In this document: piece by piece, positions 1 through 5,401 of the stretch
Layout of the letters: every line of letters starts with the position of its first letter
Numbering within the stretch: position 1 is the first letter of the stretch
NCBI GenBank assembly: GCA_002059205.1
Contig: MVCQ01000120.1
Coordinates: forward strand, 1-5,583
Reading direction: 5' to 3'
DNA length: 5,583 nucleotides
Source of the DNA: Candidatus Latescibacteria bacterium 4484_107
GTDB lineage: Bacteria > Latescibacterota > 4484-107
Program-made: the position numbers and the translations under genes
The notes under the pieces: model-generated
Databases searched by the model: none
What the model saw: only the letters and a program-made list of their open reading frames with translations
Told to the model about the DNA's origin: nothing

Positions 1-334
1 GGCGTTCACTTCGCAATATCGGGTACCCAAAGAGAAGTATGGTGAATGAGCAATGAGCAATGAGGGGCATGCTTCTCCTCTTCTGAGTTGCGACGTCTAA
101 GGATGGGGCGGGGCATTCTTCATTGCTCATTGTTCATTACCATCAAGTCAGAGGAGGCCAAGCTCGCGATAGGCTCCGACCGTCACGGTGCGCATTACGA
201 AACCAATTTTGAAAAGGCTTTTATCATGCTCGATCGTGTCGGAATCAAAGATGCCGGTTTGTGGCGATTAGCGCCGGGACACAAGCCAAAGGGATTATCA
301 TCGTGATGGCTGTAAATTTAAAGGAGGGATTCAA
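1..334. other. Upstream gap with repeats and no convincing gene
   Basis: The gap before the first gene holds two facing heptamer arrays (listed separately). The left edge has short open frames that close with TGA at 43-45 and 47-49, either of which could be the tail of an upstream gene, but about 15 codons are too few to judge. Bases 143-306 are non-repetitive. They contain an AGGAGG at 152-157 followed by codons reading KLAIGSD without a start codon, which may be a gene remnant. An open frame from 88 to 306 begins inside the repeat hairpin, runs through one repeat arm and resembles no family I recognise as a whole, so I do not call it. No clear -35/-10 pair was found for the downstream gene. 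Confidence 0.5.
45..139. repeat. Facing 7-base tandem arrays forming a long-loop inverted repeat
   Basis: Bases 45-65 are three units of AATGAGC (the last AATGAGG). Bases 119-139 are three units of the complementary type: TTCATTG, CTCATTG, TTCATTA. The two arrays are inverted relative to each other and match at about 19 of 20 positions, so the strand can fold into a stem of about 20 pairs with a loop of about 54 bases. This matches the style of short tandemly repeated repetitive (STRR) sequences described in some cyanobacteria, although unit sequences differ between genomes. The pairing can be read directly; any role in mRNA ends or recombination is inference. Confidence 0.75.
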
Positions 335-1357
335 ATGGCTGCATTTCAAATGACGATTACCACGCATCCGAACAGCGATCATGCGGACGGGCCGGATAGC
401 GTGGGTGTGATGGTGGACCGATTGGCTGGAGCTGGGTTCGACATCCTCTTGCCCCACGTGAAGATCGGGGGCGAGGCGTTCTATCACAGCCACATCGCGA
501 AGGTGCATCCTCAGTTTGCGGAGTGGGATCCACTGACTGTGATCGTGCAAAAGGGCCGGGCCGCCGGGCTGCAGGTATACGCTCAGGTCTGCGTCTTTCC
601 GGAAGGGGAGAACTCCGCCCTTATTCAGAGCGATGCAAGCCTGCGGGCGATGACCATAGACGGCGAGCCCACCCCCTGGGCGTGTCCGGCGTCCGAAAAG
701 GTGCGGCAATATGAGCTGAGCATTTTTGAGGAGATCATGGACAACTACGACGTGAATGGCGTCTATATGGACTACATCCGGTACAATCTGGACAATGTGT
801 GTTTCTGCCCGAGGTGCCGGTCCCGGTTCAAAGAGGAGACGGGAACAGACCCTGTGGAGATCGGCCGATTTTCCGGGTTTGACGAGTCCGCGCAGCGAGG
901 CCGCAACCGCAAACATCCCGCGTGGGTCCAATGGATCGAATGGCGCGTCGCCCAGATCACCACGTTTGTGGAGGCGCTTTCCGCCGCAGCCAGGAAAAGG
1001 GAGTGCGCGCTTTCCGGGGCCGTGTTTATGGACTATCCGGAGTGCATCGTCAACCAGGGACAGGATTGGGCCGAGTGGACCGAAAAGGGGCTTTTGGATT
1101 CCGTGGTTCCGATGACCTATACCAACAGTCTGTTGATGTTGAAGAAGCGGACGAAGACGCATTTGGCTCATGTGAAGGGCAACTGTGCCCTGTGGGAGGG
1201 ATTGGGCCAGAACAGCTCTCGTTCCAATCTCAGCACCGAAGCGCTGATCGAGCAGATAGAGGCCGTCCGGGACGAGGGCGCGCAAGGAGTTATGATCTTT
1301 CCATACTCCACGTTGACGGATGAGGATCTGGCGGCTCTGGGCAAGCTGAATGTCTGA
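335..1357 (+). CDS. Glycosyl-hydrolase-like 10 (GHL10-type) TIM-barrel protein
   Basis: A 340-residue protein that looks like a (beta/alpha)8 barrel of the glycosyl-hydrolase-like 10 group. The ATG at 335 is fixed by AAGGAGGG at 321-328. Recognisable features are the barrel strand GVYMDYIRY at residues 142-150, whose Asp146 is the best candidate functional acid; a Cys-rich segment directly after it (C156, C158, C161) followed by a helix, usual for this group; and QDWAEWTEKG...VVPMTYT at about 243-263, the W..W/PM.Y strand near the barrel end. The C-terminal QGVMIFPYSTL (318-327) looks like the last strand. There is no signal peptide or membrane segment, so a cytoplasmic location is likely. 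Family members are predicted to act on carbohydrates but few are characterised, so the substrate is unknown. It is first in a same-strand series with sugar-metabolism genes. Confidence 0.72.
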   Translation: MAAFQMTITTHPNSDHADGPDSVGVMVDRLAGAGFDILLPHVKIGGEAFYHSHIAKVHPQFAEWDPLTVIVQKGRAAGLQVYAQVCVFPEGENSALIQSDASLRAMTIDGEPTPWACPASEKVRQYELSIFEEIMDNYDVNGVYMDYIRYNLDNVCFCPRCRSRFKEETGTDPVEIGRFSGFDESAQRGRNRKHPAWVQWIEWRVAQITTFVEALSAAARKRECALSGAVFMDYPECIVNQGQDWAEWTEKGLLDSVVPMTYTNSLLMLKKRTKTHLAHVKGNCALWEGLGQNSSRSNLSTEALIEQIEAVRDEGAQGVMIFPYSTLTDEDLAALGKLNV

Positions 1358-1549
1358 CGAACTCTCAGCCCCTTTTCCGCAAAGCTAAGCGCGTGGGAAT
1401 GAATTCTCCCGCTTCGTAATGAAAATCTCGTTGAAGCGAGCTATTAGCCCGGTTCAGCGGGTTTTATACAAGTAGTGGGACGATTCATCGTCACGCTACT
1501 CTCTGGATCGGGACTGAGGCGTTCACTATCCTACAGGGGAGGCACAAAT
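1358..1549 (+). other. Highly structured intergenic region with four consecutive stem-loops
   Basis: This spacer contains four hairpins in about 105 bases. The first is GGGA/TCCC at 1395-1398 and 1407-1410 around an EcoRI-like GAATTC. The second is CTCG/CGAG at 1427-1430 and 1437-1440 with loop TTGAAG. The third is AGCCCG/CGGGTT at 1446-1451 and 1458-1463 (one G-T pair, loop GTTCAG), followed by TTTAT. The fourth is a 14-pair stem at 1471-1484 and 1487-1500. The third could end transcription of the preceding gene, but its T-run is short. The series looks more like a structured RNA or the end of a decayed insertion sequence than a simple spacer. No heptamer array is found here, unlike the other gaps. 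Function is unknown. Confidence 0.5.
1471..1500 (+). promoter_or_regulatory. 14-pair stem-loop in the leader of the hydrolase gene
   Basis: The arms AGTAGTGGGACGAT (1471-1484) and ATCGTCACGCTACT (1487-1500) pair over 14 positions with one G-T pair and one mismatch, separated by only two bases. It lies 49 bases before the chosen ATG and covers a possible GTG start at 1475. It could be an operator palindrome, a leader hairpin or a remnant of a mobile-element end. There is no T-run after it, so a simple intrinsic terminator is unlikely. Confidence 0.45.
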
Positions 1550-2392
1550 ATGGCGGACGAGGTTGCGGGCATCGGCTCAAGCCGGGAAAATGAGCGCCTG
1601 GCGCAAAGGAGGAATGGCGGGGAAAAGAGCCTGCACATCAGGCCCCGCTACTATCGTTGGCATGTTGATCCGGGTGTGGAATGGGCGGAGACCCATACCG
1701 GCTATGCTTATCTGGACTGGGAGATCCCGCTCTCGCAGGCCGCGCTGGTGTTAGTGGACGTCTGGGACCGGCATTATCTCAAAGATACCGCGGCGCGTGC
1801 CGAAGCAATCATTCAGGAGAAGATTCGGCCTTTGCTGAGCGCTTGCCGCGATGCCGGCCTGCAAGTCATCCATGCGCCCGCTCCGGATCTGGCGAAAAAG
1901 CACCCGGCCTGGGTGCGGTTGATCGCTGAGGAGGAACTGTCCGGGGAGTCCGAGGAGAACTGGCCACCGAGTGCGTTTGGCAGCAAGTCCGGAGTGTATG
2001 AGAAGTATGCACGTCCCACGGAGTTGAGAGACAAAGAGCGGGAAGCGTTTCGCGCCGGGCTGACCATGCATCCCGCGATCCAACCCACGGGAGCGGAAGC
2101 GGTGATTGCCACGGGGGAGGAATTGCATCGCTATTGCACGCAGCAGGGCATTCTGTTTCTGTTCTATGTGGGATTTAATACCAATGCTTGCATGTTGCTG
2201 CGGGATTACGGGACGCTTGAGATGGGGAAGCGCGGGTATGAGATCACGATTGTGCGGGATTGCACTACGGGGATGGAGTCCTTTGAAACGCACGATGCGT
2301 TGTGGCAGACGCGCGGGGCGATCCTTTTTCTGGAGATGTTCGGGAGATACTCGGTCACTTCGGAGGATTTGATCGCGGGATTGCAGGGATGA
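1550..2392 (+). CDS. Isochorismatase-fold cysteine hydrolase
   Basis: A 280-residue hydrolase of the isochorismatase/nicotinamidase (cysteine hydrolase) superfamily. The frame is open from a GTG at 1475, but that codon lies inside a hairpin and has no ribosome binding site. The ATG at 1550 has AGGGGAGG at 1535-1542, so I use it. The family triad is Asp, Lys, Cys. Asp70 sits in ALVLVDVWD (residues 65-73), and the nucleophile is Cys214 in GFNTNACMLLRDYGT (208-222), where the loop before Cys matches the family's cis-peptide loop. The triad Lys cannot be assigned by eye; K147 or K152 are candidates. It is longer than the usual 180-220 residues, with a hydrophilic N-terminal extension of about 60 residues and an insert between Asp70 and Cys214. 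No signal peptide is seen. The family hydrolyses amides, C-N bonds or enol ethers; the substrate here is unknown. Confidence 0.85.
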   Translation: MADEVAGIGSSRENERLAQRRNGGEKSLHIRPRYYRWHVDPGVEWAETHTGYAYLDWEIPLSQAALVLVDVWDRHYLKDTAARAEAIIQEKIRPLLSACRDAGLQVIHAPAPDLAKKHPAWVRLIAEEELSGESEENWPPSAFGSKSGVYEKYARPTELRDKEREAFRAGLTMHPAIQPTGAEAVIATGEELHRYCTQQGILFLFYVGFNTNACMLLRDYGTLEMGKRGYEITIVRDCTTGMESFETHDALWQTRGAILFLEMFGRYSVTSEDLIAGLQG

Positions 2393-2403
2393 AACAGACG
2401 AAA

Positions 2404-2458
2404 GTGAGAAAGTGAGAAAGTGAGGAGACGAAGGAGGCTCACCGCCTCACTTTCTCAC
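2404..2458. repeat. 8-base tandem GTGAGAAA array with perfect inverted partner
   Basis: GTGAGAAA occurs at 2404 and 2412, followed by the variant GTGAGGAG at 2420. GTGAGAAAGTGAGG at 2412-2425 is the exact reverse complement of CCTCACTTTCTCAC at 2445-2458, giving a 14-pair stem with a 19-base loop. It begins 11 bases after the hydrolase stop codon. It has no T-run, so it could protect an mRNA 3' end but is not a typical terminator. Confidence 0.8.
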
Positions 2459-2478
2459 GGTCACGCCAGCTTATTTTC

Positions 2479-2557
2479 GAGGCAGAGCATAGAGAGAAAG
2501 GCAAAGGCAGGTAAAGCTAAAGGCAAAGGTAAGACCTCCCATCTTTAGCTCTGCCTC
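2479..2557. repeat. AAAGGC-type repeats inside a 10-base inverted repeat
   Basis: GAGGCAGAGC (2479-2488) is the exact reverse complement of GCTCTGCCTC (2548-2557). Between them, AAAGGCAAAGG occurs at 2497-2507 and again at 2519-2529, a 22-base spacing, and AGCTAAA (2515-2521) can pair with TTTAGCT (2544-2550). The block is purine-rich on the + strand until about 2533. It is a low-complexity repeat with fold-back ends; function unknown. Confidence 0.65.
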
Positions 2558-2564
2558 TACCCGC

Positions 2565-2592
2565 TTTTCACGTTTCACGCTTCACTTTTCGC
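2565..2592. repeat. Four-unit heptamer array (TTTTCAC type)
   Basis: Four contiguous 7-base units: TTTTCAC, GTTTCAC, GCTTCAC, TTTTCGC. The unit differs from the heptamers at 45-139 and 3726-3781 but has the same period and a shared TCA core. It ends 57 bases before the ribosome binding site of the reductase gene. Confidence 0.7.
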
Positions 2593-2663
2593 GGCGCATG
2601 CGATAACCCCTGCAAACGCTGCATTTCTACGATAAACGGACAAGAAATCAAGGAGAAATTGTC

Positions 2664-3692
2664 ATGGAATATCGCCAGCTTGGTCGAAGCGGAGTCCGGG
2701 TCTCAAAGTTATGTTTGGGCACCATGAATTTCGGCGGACGGACCGATGAGAAGACCGCCATCGGGATCGTGCACGAGGCGCTGGATGCGGGCATCAACTT
2801 TATAGATGCGGCAGACGTGTATGCGAAAGGCGTCTCCGAAGAGATCGTGGGCAAGGCCATCGCTCAAAGCGGCCGGCGGGACGAAGTCGTTCTCGCCACC
2901 AAAGCGGTGGCGCGCATGGGAGACGGGCCGAACGATCGGGGAGCGAGCCGGTATCACCTTACGCGCGCCTGCGAGGCCAGTCTGCGCCGTCTCAAGACGG
3001 ATCGCATAGATCTCTTCTATCTTCACGTTGTGGATATGACCACGCCGGTGGAGGAGATTCTAAATACGCTGGAGACGCTGGTGCGTCAGGGCAAGATTCT
3101 GTATATCGGCACCTCCAAGTGGCCCGTACCGCTGATTATGGAGGCGCTGGCATTAAGTGAGCGTGGCGGGCTTCCCCGGATCGTCGCCGAGCAGCCGCCG
3201 TACCATCTTCTGGACCGCAGTATCGAGAACGAACTGGTGTGGACCTGCATGCGCCACGGCATCGGTCTGGTGACTTTCTCTCCGCTTGCCGGAGGGTTTC
3301 TTTCCGGGAAGTATCGCAAGGGAGAGAAGCCGCCTGAGGGCAGCCGCTATGAAAAGGTGGATTCATCAAGGAACAAGCGTTTCGCGCCTGAGACGCTGGA
3401 TGTGGTGGAGAAGCTCCTCGTTATGGCTGAGGCGAAGGGCATTACGCTTTCGGAGTTGGCCCACGCCTGGCTGATGCAGCGACCGGGGATCACCGCTCCT
3501 ATTGTCGGGCCGCGCACCGTGGAGCATCTAAAAGCGGCGCTTAAGGCGTGCGAGGTGGAGCTGAGCGACGAAGAACGGACCCGGATTGACGAAATCGTCC
3601 CACCCGGAAGCACCCTCATTGACCATTACAATGCCCTCGTATATGGCCGGATGTGCAAGGCGGTAAATGCCGGGGATCCGATGCGCTATTGA
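2664..3692 (+). CDS. Aldo/keto reductase, NAD(P)H-dependent
   Basis: A complete 342-residue aldo/keto reductase, close to the family's usual 310-350. The start ATG is preceded by AAGGAG at 2650-2655 with 8 bases of spacing. The full catalytic tetrad is visible: Asp48 in NFIDAADVY, Tyr53 as proton donor, Lys80 in VVLATKAV, and His121 in DLFYLHVVD. The N-terminal MEYRQLGRSGVRVSKLCLGT is the typical beta-hairpin and first strand. The cofactor side shows GTSKW (149-153), EQPPYHLLDR, a TFSPLAGGFLSGKY strand-loop, and a PIVGPRTVEHLKAAL nucleotide-phosphate segment near the C-terminus. It should reduce an aldehyde or ketone, or oxidise a sugar or alcohol, in the cytoplasm. The adjacent mannonate dehydratase gene makes a sugar-derived substrate plausible, but that is inference. 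No damage is seen. Confidence 0.92.
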   Translation: MEYRQLGRSGVRVSKLCLGTMNFGGRTDEKTAIGIVHEALDAGINFIDAADVYAKGVSEEIVGKAIAQSGRRDEVVLATKAVARMGDGPNDRGASRYHLTRACEASLRRLKTDRIDLFYLHVVDMTTPVEEILNTLETLVRQGKILYIGTSKWPVPLIMEALALSERGGLPRIVAEQPPYHLLDRSIENELVWTCMRHGIGLVTFSPLAGGFLSGKYRKGEKPPEGSRYEKVDSSRNKRFAPETLDVVEKLLVMAEAKGITLSELAHAWLMQRPGITAPIVGPRTVEHLKAALKACEVELSDEERTRIDEIVPPGSTLIDHYNALVYGRMCKAVNAGDPMRY

Positions 3693-3725
3693 CCCCCGGA
3701 AAATTGGTGATTTGGGGAGGGGCCA

Positions 3726-3781
3726 CCACTCACCACTCACTACTTACTACTCACTACTCACCACTCACCACTCACTGCTCA
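3726..3781. repeat. Eight-unit perfect-period heptamer array (CYRCTYA)
   Basis: Eight contiguous 7-base units with no gaps. In order they are CCACTCA twice, CTACTTA, CTACTCA twice, CCACTCA twice, and CTGCTCA. Variation is confined to transitions at unit positions 2, 3 and 6. The array ends two bases before the AAGGAG ribosome binding site (3784-3789) of the next gene, so it forms its untranslated leader. TTGGTGA at 3704-3710 and TCACCAA at 3779-3785 are inverted copies flanking the array, and the second reaches into the ribosome binding site. The unit number may vary by slippage, but since the array is non-coding this could only alter spacing or folding of the leader. Confidence 0.9.
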
Positions 3782-3797
3782 CCAAGGAGAACATCCC

Positions 3798-4769
3798 ATG
3801 AAGCTGACCATTGGAGTGCAGGATTTATCGGAGGAGACCCTTCTGTTCGCAAAGCAGTTCGGCGTGACGCATCTGAAGGTGAATGCGGGGGACTTCATGG
3901 ATGAGCGCCAGCGGGGACCGGTGCAACGTCCAAAACTGGTGAAGGCGAAGGAACGGATAGAGAGCCACGGTCTCCGGATCGGAGTGGGCTTGCTTCCCCA
4001 AGGGGCGGGCACGCAACACTGGAACATCCGCTTAGGCCGCCCGGAGCGGGACCGGGAGATCGAGGATGTGTGCCGATCCATCGAGATCCTCGGAGGGGAA
4101 GGCATTCCGGTGGTGGAGTACGTGTTTAATCTTTCGGGGGTCTTTGGATCAGAGACCAAACCCTCGGCACGGGGGGGCGCCTTGACACGGTATTTCGATT
4201 ATGACAGGGCAAAACAGGCCCCGCCGGAACCGGAGTTCAAGGCCGGCGAGGAAGCGGTCTGAGAACGCATCACCTATTTTCTGGAGCACGTCGTACCGGT
4301 TGCAGAGCGGGCCGGCGTTAAACTGGCGTGTCATCCCGATGATCCCCCGGTTCCCACGCTGAAGGGCGAGACGAGGGTGCTGGGCAGCTTGGAGGGAATG
4401 AAGCGATTGATAGAGACGGTGCCGAGTGAGGTTAACGGGTTGAATTTCTGCCAGGGTACGGTGGCCGAGATGGGGGTAGATGTGATCGCCGCGATCCGGT
4501 ATTTCGGCTCGAGAGGCAAGATCCATCACGTGCACTTTCGCAATGTGAAGGGATTCATTCCCCGGTTCGACGAGAGCTTCATAGACGATGGAGACGTGGA
4601 CATGTTGGAGGCGATGCGTGCGTACAAGGAAGTCGGATATACCGGTACCATCATGCCCGATCACACGCCCAGGGTCGCGGGGGACGGTCCGGGAGTGCAG
4701 CGCGGAATAGCGTTTGCGCTGGGATATATAAAAGCGCTTATGCGAGCGGTGGACGCTTCGGAGGAGTGA
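3798..4769 (+). pseudogene. uxuA: Mannonate dehydratase (UxuA-like), frame broken by one TGA
   Basis: UxuA-family enzymes dehydrate D-mannonate to 2-keto-3-deoxygluconate in hexuronate breakdown. The ATG at 3798 has AAGGAGA at 3784-3790. One frame runs to TGA at 4767-4769 (323 codons) but has an in-frame TGA at 4260-4262, codon 155. The sequence on both sides belongs to one protein: EEAV-stop-ERITYFLEHVVPVAERAGVK resembles the family stretch where a Trp is usual, so TGG changed to TGA is the simplest explanation. The metal-binding set seen in characterised enzymes (His, Cys, His, Asp) is present downstream: H179 in CHPDDPP, C218 in LNFCQGT, H246 in HHVHFRN, D288 in MPDHTPR. Those residues all lie after the stop, so the 154-residue product should be inactive. 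It is shorter than E. coli UxuA (394). A sequencing error or recent mutation fits the otherwise intact frame. Confidence 0.85.
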
Positions 4770-4783
4770 AGGGCGATTTACCC

Positions 4784-4816
4784 AACCTCCCGCGGATTTG
4801 AAATCTGCGGGAGGTT
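4784..4816 (+). terminator. Strong palindromic hairpin after the mannonate dehydratase gene
   Basis: AACCTCCCGCGGATT (4784-4798) pairs with AATCTGCGGGAGGTT (4802-4816) over 15 positions with one G-T pair and a 3-base loop. It starts 15 bases after the stop codon and is followed by a broken T-run (TTCTTGCTTT). This is most simply a Rho-independent terminator closing the gene series. Because the arms carry A-tracts and T-tracts on both sides, it may also act from the opposite strand. A dispersed palindromic element is an alternative. Confidence 0.6.
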
Positions 4817-4884
4817 CTTGCTTTGGGCTAACGTCGCAGACCATGCCCTTCCGAGACTTATTTTGCAACGCGGCCATTTTCTTC

Positions 4885-4913
4885 TTGACAGGAGAAAGCG
4901 GATTCGTTATACT
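4885..4913 (+). promoter_or_regulatory. Near-consensus sigma70 promoter before the integrase remnant
   Basis: TTGACA at 4885-4890 is an exact -35 consensus. After exactly 17 bases comes TATACT at 4908-4913, one base off the -10 consensus. Transcription would start near 4920, about 50 bases before the integrase remnant's ATG. It is the only strong promoter of this type I found in the window and probably survives from the intact integrase gene. Confidence 0.75.
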
Positions 4914-4969
4914 TCGTAAGTGATTCACTCTCTTTATGTTTTCTCTTAGCCGCCAGCCGAAATCCTTCG

Positions 4970-5269
4970 ATGAACCATCGCTCGAACGAACGGAAGCCCA
5001 AACTGTTCGACCCAGTGCGTGCGGCCATTCGAACCCGGCACTACAGCCTCCGCGCGGTCAAAGAAGCGGCGTATAAAGCACGGATCGCCAGGCCAGTGCA
5101 CTGCCATGCGCTTCGGCATTCGTTCGCCACGCACTTACTCGAGAATGGGTACGACATTCGGACCATCCAGGAGCTGCTGGGGCATTAGGATGTACGTACT
5201 ACGATGATCTACACCCATATGCTGAATCGAGGAGGCCAAGGAGTACGGAGTCCGCTGGATGGTCGCTGA
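4970..5269 (+). pseudogene. Integron-type tyrosine recombinase, internally deleted and with amber codon
   Basis: The reading frame codes 99 codons, interrupted by TAG at 5186-5188 (codon 73). Residues 9-28, KPKLFDPVRAAIRTRHYSLR, match the N-terminal start of integron-type integrases, which normally continues with TE.AY..W. Here it switches directly to AVKEAAYKARIARPVHCHALRHSFATHLLE, which belongs near the C-terminus. About 220 residues are therefore missing in frame, including the first catalytic Arg and the core-binding domain. H46, R49 (HALRH) and H72 (LLGH) remain. The amber codon replaces the usual Lys of GHKDV, and the nucleophile Tyr (MIYTH, codon 81) and the typical NRGG.GVRSPLD tail follow it. 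Intact relatives have roughly 320 residues. No good ribosome binding site is seen. It cannot be an active recombinase. Confidence 0.85.
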
Positions 5270-5294
5270 GGTGAGGCTTATGATCCCTTGCGCG

Positions 5295-5319
5295 TTATCC
5301 CGCGGAGTGTTATCCTGCG
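5295..5319. repeat. Two-copy direct repeat TTATCCYGCG, 15-base period
   Basis: TTATCCCGCG at 5295-5304 and TTATCCTGCG at 5310-5319 differ at one base. The first is followed by GTGTT at 5307-5311, and GTGTT occurs again at 5329-5333. The repeat starts 26 bases after the integrase frame ends. It might be a recombinase binding site or part of a conserved 3' flank of such integrase genes; this is inference. Confidence 0.4.
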
Positions 5320-5365
5320 AAACCTGCAGTGTTTTCCGATTTCATTGAGCGTGTATCCGTACCGT

Positions 5366-5397
5366 CCCAGGAGCAGCTTTTTGTTTCGCAGCCTGGG
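5366..5397. repeat. Hairpin CCCAGG/CCTGGG
   Basis: CCCAGG (5366-5371) and CCTGGG (5392-5397) are inverted copies 20 bases apart. A GC pair can continue the stem after a bulge, and a run of five T lies in the loop. It could be a short remnant of a mobile-element end. Confidence 0.4.
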
Positions 5398-5401
5398 TTT
5401 A

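Larger units (their letters stand above)
2393..2663. other. Repeat-filled gap between hydrolase and reductase genes
   Basis: These 271 bases carry three repeat blocks in succession (listed separately): an 8-base GTGAGAAA array with an inverted partner, an AAAGGC-rich block inside a GAGGCAGAGC/GCTCTGCCTC inverted repeat, and a four-unit TTTCAC heptamer array. Bases 2593-2649 are ordinary sequence leading to the ribosome binding site AAGGAG at 2650-2655. I see no coding sequence and no convincing promoter here. Confidence 0.6.

Noticed and set aside
245..1285. Long minus-strand open frame opposite the first gene
   Set aside because: It mirrors the + strand gene, has no recognisable family motif, and the + strand frame has a ribosome binding site and clear family motifs.
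1..1527. GGCGTTCACT at 1-10 and again at 1518-1527
   Set aside because: A 10-base match is expected by chance several times in a window of this size, and flanks do not match.
1475..1549. Upstream GTG start for the hydrolase
   Set aside because: No ribosome binding site, lies within a 14-pair hairpin, and adds residues unlike the family; the ATG at 1550 has a strong site.
3726..3781. CRISPR array
   Set aside because: Units are 7 bases with no spacers, so this is a simple tandem repeat.
4260..4262. Alternative genetic code with UGA as an amino acid
   Set aside because: All four enzyme genes end in TGA at the expected protein end, and TGG is used freely for Trp.
4260..4300. TGA read as selenocysteine
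   Set aside because: No convincing SECIS-type hairpin directly after the codon, and the family residue expected here is Trp rather than Cys.
4377..4769. Separate gene starting at GTG 4377
   Set aside because: It is the same frame and same protein as the upstream part, and has no good ribosome binding site; it would lack the His of the HPDDPP metal site.
4149..4928. Minus-strand open frame of 259 codons over the mannonate dehydratase 3' half
   Set aside because: It crosses the terminator hairpin and the integrase promoter and shows no family motifs, while the + strand carries conserved metal-ligand motifs.
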